From Myxococcota bacterium (GTDB lineage: Bacteria > Myxococcota_C > UBA6777), in NCBI GenBank assembly GCA_963169055.1, contig CAUJFU010000234.1:1-29457 (forward strand): a stretch of 29,457 nt of DNA. Direction: 5' to 3'. How positions within the stretch are numbered: position 1 is the stretch's first letter; the number at the start of each line of letters is the position of its first letter. The notes under the pieces were generated by a model. That model worked only from the letters and a program-made list of their open reading frames with translations. It was not told the origin of the DNA and ran no database searches. Positions 17,494-25,783 of the stretch are shown piece after piece. Position numbers and translations under genes: made by a program.

Positions 17494-18042
17494 TTAGATC
17501 AAACCTGCTTTGCGCTTGGCTTCCAACTCACGGTCCCCCAGATAGGCTCCCGCACGTGGCTTCATCTCCAACAGCCGATCGAGCGTAAAGATAAAATCTT
17601 CTCGCCGCGTCCCCATCAGATCACCCACTTCCGAATCCATGCGGATAGCGTCTTTTGGGCAGGCTTCCACACAAAAGCCACACATCACGCAACGCAACTC
17701 GTCGATCACAAAACTGATCGGGCGCTTTTCGATCGCATCATCGGGCGATGGTTCAGCGATGATCTCGATCGCAACGGCAGGACACGCCGTCGCGCACATA
17801 TAACACGCGACGCACTTGGGCGTACCATCGGGCCGTTTCACCAACCGATGAAGCAAGCGCACCCGTTGAGGATAGGGGCGCGGCTCTTCGGGGTATTCCC
17901 ACGTCTGGATCGTGCGATTGCGCAACGCCGCTCCCCAAAGATTCCGCGCCAGATGGCCGAAAGTCACCAACAACCCTTTGGCGATCTCCCAAAAATACAC
18001 CTTTTCGCGTAACGAATACGCTGGTCGTGGAACAACGATCAT
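17494..18042 (-). CDS. nuoI: NADH-quinone oxidoreductase subunit I (2 x [4Fe-4S])
   Basis: 182 residues from Met 18042 (MIVVPRPAYS), with GAGGGAG six bases upstream; the frame is open a further 15 codons into nuoH but that region lacks a start site. This subunit carries clusters N6a and N6b in the connecting module that passes electrons towards NuoB. Two ferredoxin motifs are complete: Cys77, 80, 83 and 87 (CVACYMCATACP) and Cys118, 121, 124 and 128 (CVMCGFCVEACP). An N-terminal amphipathic region (about 18-40) probably rests on the membrane. The gene begins 13 bases after nuoH ends. Confidence 0.97.
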   Translation of the reverse strand: MIVVPRPAYSLREKVYFWEIAKGLLVTFGHLARNLWGAALRNRTIQTWEYPEEPRPYPQRVRLLHRLVKRPDGTPKCVACYMCATACPAVAIEIIAEPSPDDAIEKRPISFVIDELRCVMCGFCVEACPKDAIRMDSEVGDLMGTRREDFIFTLDRLLEMKPRAGAYLGDRELEAKRKAGLI

Positions 18043-18055
18043 CAAAAACTCCCTC

Positions 18056-19360
18056 TCAACGAAGCCAACCAAGCCACAGCCGCGCAAAAGCGAACGTCAA
18101 AAAGATATTCGCCACACCGAGCGGAAGCATATACTTCCACCCCAACTGCATCACTTGATCATAGCGGAAACGTGGGAGCGTCCAACGCACCCAGATAAAA
18201 AAGAAAGAAAAGAAAAAGGTCTTGGCACAAAAAGCCGTTATCTGAAGCAACAGCACCACCACCACGGGAAACCACGGATACTTGGCGATATCCAAGCCCG
18301 GGATCACCCCCAACCCCAACCACAACATGCCCACACCGCCAAGCAACGTCAGCGGCAAAAACACCTTGGGTTCGTGATCACGGCGATCTCCCCACGCAAA
18401 GAACGGGCGGCGGATCGCATCGATCAACGAGACGCTGATCAACAAAAGCACCGCACCACCCGAGATCATCATCCCTGAAAAGATCAACGCGCTATTTTGC
18501 TTGATCATCGCAGTAGACAAGAACGGAACTTGCCAGCCACCAAAGAACAAGGTCGAGATCACCGCCGCACCCACGACCATATTGACGTATTCGCTCATAA
18601 AAAACAGCGCGAACTTAAAGCTCGAGTATTCGAGGTGAAACCCCGCCACAAGCTCTGATTCACCTTCGGGCAGGTCGAAGGGCATACGGTTGGTTTCAGC
18701 AAACATCGCCGTCAAGAACAACAAAAAGCCGATCGGCGACAGCACCACGCCCCACGTCAAAGGGTTGGCTCCTTGTGCGCGCACCATCTCGGCAAGATCC
18801 GTGGTTCCATAAGCGATCAAGATCCCGATCACCGACAAACCAAGGGCGACTTCGTAGCTGATCATCTGCGAAGAAGCGCGCACCGCCCCGAGGAAAGAGA
18901 ACTTGTTGCCCGACGACCAACCCGCAAGGATGATCCCGTAGACGCTGAGGCTGGAGATCGCAAAGATATACAAGATCCCCGCGTTGAGGGGGGCGATCTG
19001 AAGATGGAGCGCCTTGCCCCAGATCGCGATCGGTTCGCCAAAAGGGATCACCGCCATCGTCATGATCGCGATGGTCATCACCAAAAAAGGCGCAAAGCGA
19101 AAGAAGGTTTTGTCGGCAGCTTTGGGTTCGAGATCCTCTTTGACCAAAAGCTTGATCACATCCGCGACGTTATGGATCATCCCAAAAAGGCGGATACCCA
19201 AGATGTTTGCGCGGTTTGGGCCTCGGCGATCTTGGATGTAGGCCGAGACTTTGCGCTCCATAAAGATCATCGTCGGTAGCATCAAGGCGACCACAAAGCC
19301 AAACATAAACAAAAAAGGAACCAAAAATTGGATCAACGGCCAGAGCGCATCGAGATTCAT
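18056..19360 (-). CDS. nuoH: NADH-quinone oxidoreductase subunit H
   Basis: 434 residues, with AAGGAGG seven bases before the start inside the end of nuoG; the ATG overlaps the nuoG stop (ATGA), implying translational coupling. NuoH is the membrane subunit that forms much of the quinone chamber at the junction with the peripheral arm. The signatures ERKVSAYIQDRRGPNR (quinone-access loop) and AETNRMPFDLPEGESELVAG (acidic loop) are intact, and eight or nine helices are visible. The length exceeds the common 325-350 because of the C-terminal part (about 350-434), which adds further helices, a form seen in several lineages. Confidence 0.97.
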   Translation of the reverse strand: MNLDALWPLIQFLVPFLFMFGFVVALMLPTMIFMERKVSAYIQDRRGPNRANILGIRLFGMIHNVADVIKLLVKEDLEPKAADKTFFRFAPFLVMTIAIMTMAVIPFGEPIAIWGKALHLQIAPLNAGILYIFAISSLSVYGIILAGWSSGNKFSFLGAVRASSQMISYEVALGLSVIGILIAYGTTDLAEMVRAQGANPLTWGVVLSPIGFLLFLTAMFAETNRMPFDLPEGESELVAGFHLEYSSFKFALFFMSEYVNMVVGAAVISTLFFGGWQVPFLSTAMIKQNSALIFSGMMISGGAVLLLISVSLIDAIRRPFFAWGDRRDHEPKVFLPLTLLGGVGMLWLGLGVIPGLDIAKYPWFPVVVVLLLQITAFCAKTFFFSFFFIWVRWTLPRFRYDQVMQLGWKYMLPLGVANIFLTFAFARLWLGWLR

Positions 19361-20910
19361 GCTTGCGCCTCCTTGCTCTGCTCAGTGGAGGGCGCACAAA
19401 GCCCGAGTTCTCCGAGTCCGTCAAACGTCATCTTTGCAAACAGCGGATGTTCGGTCGCCATCGCCCGAAAGACCTCCGCAGCCGAAGCGAAAAGCTTGCC
19501 TCCGAAGGCTTGGCTCCAGCGGCTCGCAAGCTGCCAAAGCGGCACAACGCCCTCAGGAGCTGCAACCACAGGACGAAACCGCTGCACTCGCCCCTGAAAG
19601 TTGGTAAACGACCCCTCGTACTCTGCCCACATCGCCATCGGCAAGACCACATCTGCGGCCTTTGCGGTTGGACAGTCGTGGGTTCCGACGTAGATCACTC
19701 CCGCAAGCTGCGGATACAACGAGCGATCAGGCAAAGCGTCTTCTTGGATCACCAACGCCAACGTCGCATTTTTGAGCCGCACAGCAAAGTCTTCGGTCCC
19801 CGAAAATGCCGAAGCACCCGTGCGGTTGGGTGTACGATCCGCTTTCCGCAACAGTGCGTCATCGTCCCAACCTGCGGGGCTTTCGCGCAACGACGCAGCC
19901 ACAGGTGCTTGCATCATCTTGAGCAACATCGCCAGCGCAAAGGCATCTTCGTTGCTGACAAACGCAGAGCCTTGTGTTGCGGTGTGTTTGGCGTGTTTCT
20001 CTAGCAACTGAAGCGCTTCGGAAAAGGCCACCGAAGGCGTGACCGCCAATCGCTTTCCATCTTTGCGCAACATCGGTGCATTCAGACGATCTTCGCTTCG
20101 GATCGCTTTGTACAACAAGCGGCCATCATCGCACATCCACGACTGGTTGACCGCGTTGTTATTGCGCGGGCGCATACGTTGGGCCTCTCCGCGATAATGA
20201 TCGACAACGATATTGCATCCACGCGCACAGCCCGGGCAGATCGACTGTTCGTGTTTGAGATACCACACGCGCACTTTGAAGCGAAAATCGTTTTGGGTGA
20301 GCGCTCCCACAGGGCAGATATCCGCAAGGTTCGTTGAGTAGGGGTTGTTGACTTCTTTGACGGCTCGGATCTCGGCGTGATCGCCGCGTTGCATAATCCC
20401 CATCTCGTGGGTCTTGGTGATCTCATCGGTAAAACGGACACAACGCGAACAAAGAATGCAGCGTTCCGCATCCAAAGTCAGCGTGGGGCCGATCTTTTGG
20501 ACCTTGGCTTTGTGGACTTTGGGCAGCGTGAACTTGGTGTTGTAGAGGCCGTAATCTTGGTAATTGTTTTGAAGGCCGCATTCACCGGCCTGATCGCACA
20601 CAGGGCAATCCAACGGGTGATTGATCAGCGTAAACTCCAAGACTTCGCGGACGGCCTCTTGGACTTTGGGAGAGTCTGTGCGGATCACTTGCCCCGACTG
20701 GACGGGCGTAGAGCAAGAGGGTTGAAGTTTGCGTTGCCCTTCGACATCGACAAGACACATCCGACAGACGGCGGGGCGCGAAAGATGGGGATGATAACAA
20801 TAATGAGGGATCTCGACACCAGCTTGAGCGGCAGCCTCGATAATCAAAGTGCCTTTGGGGGCCACCACCTCTTTGCCGTTGATCGTGATCTTGACCGTTT
20901 CTTGTGCCAT
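19357..20910 (-). CDS. nuoG: NADH-quinone oxidoreductase subunit G, short form with four Fe-S clusters
   Basis: 517 residues from Met 20910 (MAQETVKIT), with AAGGTG six bases upstream. It relays electrons from NuoF towards NuoI. Ligands read in order: N1b [2Fe-2S] Cys38, 49, 52 and 66; N5 His98 with Cys102, 105 and 111; a [4Fe-4S] set at Cys151, 154, 157 and 199; and the off-pathway N7 set Cys225, 228, 232 and 260, with the spacing CX2CX3CX27C. The molybdopterin-oxidoreductase-like domain that follows is only about 250 residues, so the protein is much shorter than the 700-900 residues of well-studied homologues. A segment near the C-terminus (DVVLPMAMWAEYEGSFTNF) still matches the end of that domain. 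It starts five bases after nuoF. Confidence 0.95.
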   Translation of the reverse strand: MAQETVKITINGKEVVAPKGTLIIEAAAQAGVEIPHYCYHPHLSRPAVCRMCLVDVEGQRKLQPSCSTPVQSGQVIRTDSPKVQEAVREVLEFTLINHPLDCPVCDQAGECGLQNNYQDYGLYNTKFTLPKVHKAKVQKIGPTLTLDAERCILCSRCVRFTDEITKTHEMGIMQRGDHAEIRAVKEVNNPYSTNLADICPVGALTQNDFRFKVRVWYLKHEQSICPGCARGCNIVVDHYRGEAQRMRPRNNNAVNQSWMCDDGRLLYKAIRSEDRLNAPMLRKDGKRLAVTPSVAFSEALQLLEKHAKHTATQGSAFVSNEDAFALAMLLKMMQAPVAASLRESPAGWDDDALLRKADRTPNRTGASAFSGTEDFAVRLKNATLALVIQEDALPDRSLYPQLAGVIYVGTHDCPTAKAADVVLPMAMWAEYEGSFTNFQGRVQRFRPVVAAPEGVVPLWQLASRWSQAFGGKLFASAAEVFRAMATEHPLFAKMTFDGLGELGLCAPSTEQSKEAQA

Positions 20911-20915
20911 ACAGA

Positions 20916-22175
20916 TCACCTTGCTTGTTTGGGGGTCACGGCCTTTTGAAAGGCTTCGGGGAAAGTACGCAAAAAGCCTTCCATCGGCCATGCTGCGGCA
21001 TCTGCAAGCGCACAGATCGTTCGTCCCTTCATGCCTGCGCTGATGTGCGAAAGCATCTGGAGATCTTGTGCAGCACCTTTTCCTGCATAAATCCGCTTCA
21101 TCGTCTTGTACAACCAACCCGTACCTTCGCGGCAGGGCGTACATTGTCCACAGGACTCATCTGCATAAAAGCGCGCAATCACCGTCATCGCCTCGATCAC
21201 ACTAAAGTCATCGGGCAGCACGATGATTCCTGCCGTACCAAGGGCGCTTCCGAGCTTGTCGAGAGATTCGTAGCTGATCTTGGCTTGTTCGCATTGGGCG
21301 GGCGTCAACGGTGGTGTGGACGATCCACCCGGGATCACCGCCCCAAGTGTCTTGCCTTCGATCATCCCACCCGCTAACTCGTTGATGAACGTCATCAACG
21401 GCATACCCATCTCGATCTCGTAAACACCGGGCCGTTTGACAGGCCCCGAGATCCCCACCAGCTTTGTGCCTGTACTGTCGGGAGTTCCGAGTTTTGCGTA
21501 CTCCGCACCGCCGTTCAATACGATCCACGGCATCACCGCGAGCGTTTCGACGTTGTTGATCACAGTCGGGCATTGGAAAAGCCCTTCGGTCGCAGGAAAT
21601 GGGGGCTTGTTGCGCGGTTGGCCTTTTTTGCCTTCGAGCGACTCCAACATCCCCGTCTCTTCGCCACAGATGTAAGCCCCTGCACCGCGATGCAAGATCA
21701 ACTCGAGATCAAACGCTGTTCCACAGATGCCTTTGCCAAGATAACCGTGGTCGTAGGCTTCTTGGATGGCGCGTTCGAGCATCTTGGCTTCTTCGGTGAA
21801 CTCGCCTCGGATATAGATAAAGGCCGTATGCGACTGGACAGCCCATGCACAAATGGCGATCCCTTCGATCAAACTGTGCGGATCTTTGTGGATGATCTCG
21901 CGATCTTTAAAGGTGCCGGGTTCGGATTCATCGGCGTTACAGACCACATACTTGGGCTTGTCGGTCTTTTTGGGAATAAACGACCACTTCATCCCCGCAG
22001 GAAAGCCCGCACCACCGCGCCCACGCAACTTGGATTGCTTGGCTTCTTCGATGACTGCATCGGGCTCCATCCCCAAAGCCTTCTTGATCGCCGTATATCC
22101 GCCATTTTTGAGATAGCCGTCCAACATCTTATGATTCGGGTCGTGCCAATACTTGGTAAGGAGCTTCTTTTCCAT
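20916..22175 (-). CDS. nuoF: NADH-quinone oxidoreductase subunit F (NADH and FMN binding)
   Basis: 419 residues, the usual length. It oxidises NADH through bound FMN and passes electrons to cluster N3. The glycine-rich nucleotide site RGRGGAGFPAG is at residues 51-61, followed by NADESEPGTFKDRE and the GAGAYICGEETGMLESLEG segment. N3 ligands are Cys342, 345 and 348 (SCGQCTPCREG) with Cys388 (TICALADAAAWP). The start overlaps the nuoE stop by one base (TAATG), with a GGAAGAG site eight bases upstream. Together with nuoE and nuoG it forms the NADH-dehydrogenase module. Confidence 0.98.
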   Translation of the reverse strand: MEKKLLTKYWHDPNHKMLDGYLKNGGYTAIKKALGMEPDAVIEEAKQSKLRGRGGAGFPAGMKWSFIPKKTDKPKYVVCNADESEPGTFKDREIIHKDPHSLIEGIAICAWAVQSHTAFIYIRGEFTEEAKMLERAIQEAYDHGYLGKGICGTAFDLELILHRGAGAYICGEETGMLESLEGKKGQPRNKPPFPATEGLFQCPTVINNVETLAVMPWIVLNGGAEYAKLGTPDSTGTKLVGISGPVKRPGVYEIEMGMPLMTFINELAGGMIEGKTLGAVIPGGSSTPPLTPAQCEQAKISYESLDKLGSALGTAGIIVLPDDFSVIEAMTVIARFYADESCGQCTPCREGTGWLYKTMKRIYAGKGAAQDLQMLSHISAGMKGRTICALADAAAWPMEGFLRTFPEAFQKAVTPKQAR

Positions 22176-22654
22176 TACGGCAACTCTTCCAAGATCTTGT
22201 CGATCTTCTCGATGGTAAGGTTAAGATGGTATTTGTCGTTGATCTGCATCATCGGCGCTTCACCACACGCGCCCAAACATTCGACCCGCGTTAACGTAAA
22301 GCGCCTATCTTCGGTCGTTTCGCCAAGAGGTGCCTTGGATTTCACTCCGAGCCGATGTTCGAGATGTTGGATCAACTTCTCCGCGCCCATCAGCGTGCAG
22401 GAGAGGTTGTGACAAGCCATGATGTGATACTTTCCGATGGGTTCACGATAAAACATGGTGTAAAACGTGACCACTTCGGACACCGCAGCACGCGGGATAT
22501 CCAGCTCCTTTGCCACCAGTTCTTCGACTTCATCGGACAGATAGCCAAAGTCTTCTTGCACAAGATGCAACACAGGCAACAAGGTGGCCTGTCGTTGAGG
22601 ATAACGCTCCAACAAGGCTTTGATCTTCGTTTTCGTTTCAGGTTTGAGTTGCAT
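22175..22654 (-). CDS. nuoE: NADH-quinone oxidoreductase subunit E ([2Fe-2S])
   Basis: 159 residues, typical for this thioredoxin-fold subunit that carries cluster N1a. The ligands are Cys81, 86, 126 and 130 (CHNLSC and CLGAC). The helical N-terminus with LLPVLHLVQEDFGYLS and the SEVVTFYTMF segment is conserved. GAGAGG, seven bases upstream of the start, lies in the end of nuoCD, which stops four bases before this ATG. Confidence 0.98.
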   Translation of the reverse strand: MQLKPETKTKIKALLERYPQRQATLLPVLHLVQEDFGYLSDEVEELVAKELDIPRAAVSEVVTFYTMFYREPIGKYHIMACHNLSCTLMGAEKLIQHLEHRLGVKSKAPLGETTEDRRFTLTRVECLGACGEAPMMQINDKYHLNLTIEKIDKILEELP

Positions 22655-22658
22655 CGTG

Positions 22659-24359
22659 TTACCTCTCTAGCTCGCCAGCGATGATGTTGTAGGAGCTAAA
22701 CACGATCACTGCATCGGCCAGCAACGACCCTTTCGCGATATCGGTATAGGTCTGCATCACCGAAAAACAGGGCGGGTGAACATGGCAACGATGCGGCTTT
22801 CCGCCGCCGTCACTCACAAGATAAAAGCCCAGTTCACCGTTCGCCCCTTCGGTGTAAAGATAAGCTTCGCCCGCAGGGATACGTTCGCCGCGATAGATGA
22901 TATTAAAGTGCCGAATCATCGACTCCATTTTGGAGTAGGTGTCTTCGAGCGGTGGCAGGGTCATGTCTTGAACGTCGGCCATCACGGGCTGCCCGTTGGT
23001 CTTCGCGAGGCCCTTGAGACCTTGCTCCAAGATCCGCAGACACTGTTTCATCTCATACACCCGCACCATCAAGCGATCAAAGGTGTCACCCGCCGATCCC
23101 ACAACCACATCAAAGTCGACTTGATCATAAAAATTGTACGGATACTGCTTGCGTACATCGTAGCTGTACCCCGTCGCACGAGCGATCGGACCCGAAAGGC
23201 CGAAAGCGATCGCTTGTTCAGCAGTCATCCGACCGACGTTCACGGTGCGATCCAAAAAAACGCGGTTTTTGGTAATCAAGCGCTCCACATCGCCCAAGTA
23301 CTTTTCGACCACCCCACGGATATTGCGTACATCATCCTCAAATCCTTCGTAGATATCGAGCGCATAACCACCGATGCGATCACAAGTACTCGTCAAGCGA
23401 CTCCCCACAAAACGGTCCAGCACCCGATAACCCGCCTCGCGGATCTTAAAGAAGTACCAAAAGTTGGTCAGCGCCCCCATATCGACCAAGGCCGGCCCAA
23501 GCAGCGTACAGTGATCCATAATCCGACCGATCTCAGCCATGATCATCCGCAACCATTTGGTTCGTTCGGGAACTTCGATGCCTGCGAGCTTTTCCACCGC
23601 CATCGCGTACGTTTGCGTGTTGATCGGCGCAGAAACATAGTTCAACCGATCTGCGTAAGGCATCACCAAGCCCCATGTGTGGGCCTCGGCCTCTTTCTCC
23701 ATGCAGCGGTGCAGATAGCCGATCTCAACTTGGCCATCCACCAGCATCTCGCCGTCTAGCTCGGCCACAAGGCGCATAATCCCGTGTGTCACAGGGTGCG
23801 AGGGGCCGATATTCACCACCAAGGTTTCGGTTCCGTCGTCTTTGGTATGCGACTTGACACCGAACCATTCGATCGGAGCCGACTCATCGAGATGTTGGCG
23901 CTTTTCTTTCGGGTAGTCTTTGCGCAACGGGTGGCCTTCGAACTTCCAATGCGTCAAGATCCGCTTGAGGAAAGGATGCCCCTCGAACTGGATGCCGAAC
24001 ATATCGTAGGTTTCGCGCTCATACCAATTGGCCGTCTTATAATGCCCGACCAACGACGGGATCTTGGGTTCAGCTGCCGAGACAGGCACGCGCAAACGCA
24101 AGCGTTTCCAAGTGTCGGTGGACATCAGATGGTAGATCGCTTCAAGACGTTCGGGGCGTTCGGGGTAATCGTTGCCACAGATGTCAACAAGCTTGTCCAT
24201 CCGACCGAGACGGGGAGAGATCTTTTCTTGTAGAAACGTCACGATCGGAATCAAGCCTTCCGCGTCGATGATCGCGGTATCATCGCCTCGATGGCTATGG
24301 GTTTCCCTGATGTATTGGGGAAATTGGCGTTGCAACTCTTCAAGCACAGCCCGACTCAT
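22659..24359 (-). CDS. nuoCD: NADH-quinone oxidoreductase subunit C/D fusion
   Basis: 566 residues. Residues 1 to about 170 are NuoC, with the family signature [12 protein letters not shown] (112-123) and [11 protein letters not shown] (140-150). Residues from about 175 are NuoD, the 49-kDa-type subunit that forms the quinone-reduction site with NuoB. The quinone-site His region GPSHPVTHG is at 185-193, and the conserved Tyr follows in [11 protein letters not shown]. The usual C-terminal end (IIAGELER) is present. The fusion is the arrangement seen in E. coli and many other bacteria. The ATG overlaps the nuoB stop (ATGA), with GAGGTG five bases upstream. Confidence 0.98.
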   Translation of the reverse strand: MSRAVLEELQRQFPQYIRETHSHRGDDTAIIDAEGLIPIVTFLQEKISPRLGRMDKLVDICGNDYPERPERLEAIYHLMSTDTWKRLRLRVPVSAAEPKIPSLVGHYKTANWYERETYDMFGIQFEGHPFLKRILTHWKFEGHPLRKDYPKEKRQHLDESAPIEWFGVKSHTKDDGTETLVVNIGPSHPVTHGIMRLVAELDGEMLVDGQVEIGYLHRCMEKEAEAHTWGLVMPYADRLNYVSAPINTQTYAMAVEKLAGIEVPERTKWLRMIMAEIGRIMDHCTLLGPALVDMGALTNFWYFFKIREAGYRVLDRFVGSRLTSTCDRIGGYALDIYEGFEDDVRNIRGVVEKYLGDVERLITKNRVFLDRTVNVGRMTAEQAIAFGLSGPIARATGYSYDVRKQYPYNFYDQVDFDVVVGSAGDTFDRLMVRVYEMKQCLRILEQGLKGLAKTNGQPVMADVQDMTLPPLEDTYSKMESMIRHFNIIYRGERIPAGEAYLYTEGANGELGFYLVSDGGGKPHRCHVHPPCFSVMQTYTDIAKGSLLADAVIVFSSYNIIAGELER

Positions 24360-24997
24360 GCGCTCACCTCACTGTCCTCGGAAGAACCTTTTGCGGCAGA
24401 AGTCCCTTCTCGCTCGCGCCGCTTGCGTTCGGCTTCTTGCTTGGCGACCACGACAGGCAACGACACTTTCGACTCAGCGGCTGGGATGCCCAACAGCGTC
24501 CCTCCCGCTTCACCGCGATCTCGGCGAAAGCCTTCTTTTTGCACTTTGTTTTGCAGTTCGATCACAGCATTCAAGATCGCCTCAGGACGGGGCGGACAGC
24601 CCGGGACATACACGTCAACAGGAATGATCCCATCGATACCTTGAAGGGTATGATAATTCTGATAAAACCCACCCGACGAAGCACACACACCTACCGCGAT
24701 CACCCACTTGGGTTCGGGCATCTGATCGTAGATGCGCTTGAGGATTGGCGCTTGTTTGCACGTAATCGTCCCAAGCACCAACAACACGTCGGCTTGGCGG
24801 GGCGAAAAGCGCACCAGTTCCGCGCCAAAACGCGCCAAGTCGTAATCCCCTGCTGTCACCGCCATAAACTCAATGGCACAACACGCTGTGCCAAAAGGAT
24901 ACGGCCACATCGAGTATTTTCGCCCCCAACTCACCAACTGCTCCAAAGAAGTCGCAAGAAAGTTGGTCTCTTTATTTTGGCTCCAAAGCGTATCCAT
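24356..24997 (-). CDS. nuoB: NADH-quinone oxidoreductase subunit B (cluster N2)
   Basis: 213 residues; start at 24997 with GGAG seven bases upstream. NuoB holds cluster N2, the last iron-sulfur centre before quinone. Its ligands, Cys39, 40, 105 and 134, have exactly the spacing of the E. coli enzyme, including the unusual adjacent pair in TACCAIE. The final 45 or so residues are a charged, Lys/Arg/Glu/Ser-rich tail beyond the conserved fold. The gene follows nuoA after 72 bases and overlaps nuoCD by four. Confidence 0.98.
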   Translation of the reverse strand: MDTLWSQNKETNFLATSLEQLVSWGRKYSMWPYPFGTACCAIEFMAVTAGDYDLARFGAELVRFSPRQADVLLVLGTITCKQAPILKRIYDQMPEPKWVIAVGVCASSGGFYQNYHTLQGIDGIIPVDVYVPGCPPRPEAILNAVIELQNKVQKEGFRRDRGEAGGTLLGIPAAESKVSLPVVVAKQEAERKRREREGTSAAKGSSEDSEVSA

Positions 24998-25069
24998 CGA
25001 CGCACTCCGCTACGGAATCATCCGTGAATTTTGTATCGATCTTGATCCGTCTGTCTTTGCTCTAGCGGC

Positions 25070-25477
25070 TCAATCTTCGGGGTGTTGGTGGGTTTTTGTA
25101 GCGGTCGTTTCGATGCGCGTACCCCATTCAAGCACGCGCTGCTTGACAACATACACCCACCCCACCAGCAAGATCACCGTAAACAGCAGCCCCTCGACGA
25201 GCCAAAAGATCACGCCGACTCCCGCTTGATCTTGCACAGCCCAAGGGTAGAAAAACACCACTTCTAGATCAAACAGCAAAAACAGGATCACCACCAGATA
25301 AAACTTGATCGAAAACTTCCCAAGAAAGCTGCCCTCGACAGGCAAGCCACATTCAAAGTTGCTTTCCTTTACAGGCTCGGGCTTATGCGGCCCCACAAAA
25401 CGCGAAAGCAACAAAAAAGCCCCCGAAAAGATCGCAGCGATCACCCCCAACAACAAGATATTTCCGTAAGCGTTCAT
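25070..25477 (-). CDS. nuoA: NADH-quinone oxidoreductase subunit A
   Basis: 135 residues from Met 25477 (MNAYGNILLLG), with GGAGG six bases upstream; an extra 20 open codons upstream have no start signal. It is a three-helix membrane-arm subunit at the interface with the peripheral arm. The conserved loop FECGLPVEGSF, whose Cys becomes accessible in the deactive state of mitochondrial homologues, and FLLFDLEVVFFYPWAV in helix 2 are present. It is the first gene of the operon, about 93 bases downstream of a predicted promoter. Confidence 0.97.
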   Translation of the reverse strand: MNAYGNILLLGVIAAIFSGAFLLLSRFVGPHKPEPVKESNFECGLPVEGSFLGKFSIKFYLVVILFLLFDLEVVFFYPWAVQDQAGVGVIFWLVEGLLFTVILLVGWVYVVKQRVLEWGTRIETTATKTHQHPED

Positions 25478-25569
25478 CAAGATCCTCCACGCCGAAGCCC
25501 GTTCCTGTTTTCGATTTGTGTAAAAGCGTGACGCCACTCCATGCGATCTGTCAAAGATTATGGGAAGGT

Positions 25570-25597
25570 GTTATACACCCCTCCCGCTTCGATGCAA
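25570..25597 (-). promoter_or_regulatory. Predicted sigma70-type promoter of the nuo operon
   Basis: On the minus strand TTGCAT (25597-25592) is followed after 16 bases by TATAAC (25575-25570), a good -10 box. It sits about 93 bases before nuoA, leaving a leader of roughly 85 bases. A TTGACA nearer the gene (25554-25549) has no matching -10. The region also holds the divergent promoter of the plus-strand gene. Confidence 0.5.
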
Positions 25598-25646
25598 CGA
25601 TCCACATACCTGATCGAAACATGAAACGTCTTGTTGCACGAAAATT

Positions 25647-25674
25647 TTGCGACACGCTCGCAAACGGCTACACT
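25647..25674 (+). promoter_or_regulatory. Predicted sigma70-type promoter of the FGE-like gene
   Basis: TTGCGA (25647-25652), 16 bases, then TACACT (25669-25674). This is divergent from the nuo promoter, with about 50 bases between the two -35 boxes. It would give a leader of roughly 100 bases before the preferred start at 25784. The match is moderate. Confidence 0.4.
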
Positions 25675-25783
25675 CGGCCTTTGCGCGTGGTACAGGTTCA
25701 GGATGTTCTTGTACAGTCCCGCACCCCACAAAACCGTTCGGCGTCTCTTCTACTCCACCGAACCTACGAAGGAATCACCTCGG

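Noticed and set aside
19357-20910. NuoG truncated by frameshift or sequencing error
   Set aside because: The stop overlaps the nuoH start as ATGA, the terminal part still matches the end of the domain, and no continuation is visible in another frame.
25549-25554. TTGACA box upstream of nuoA as the operon's -35
   Set aside because: No plausible -10 lies 16-18 bases downstream. TTGCAT-16-TATAAC further up is the better match.
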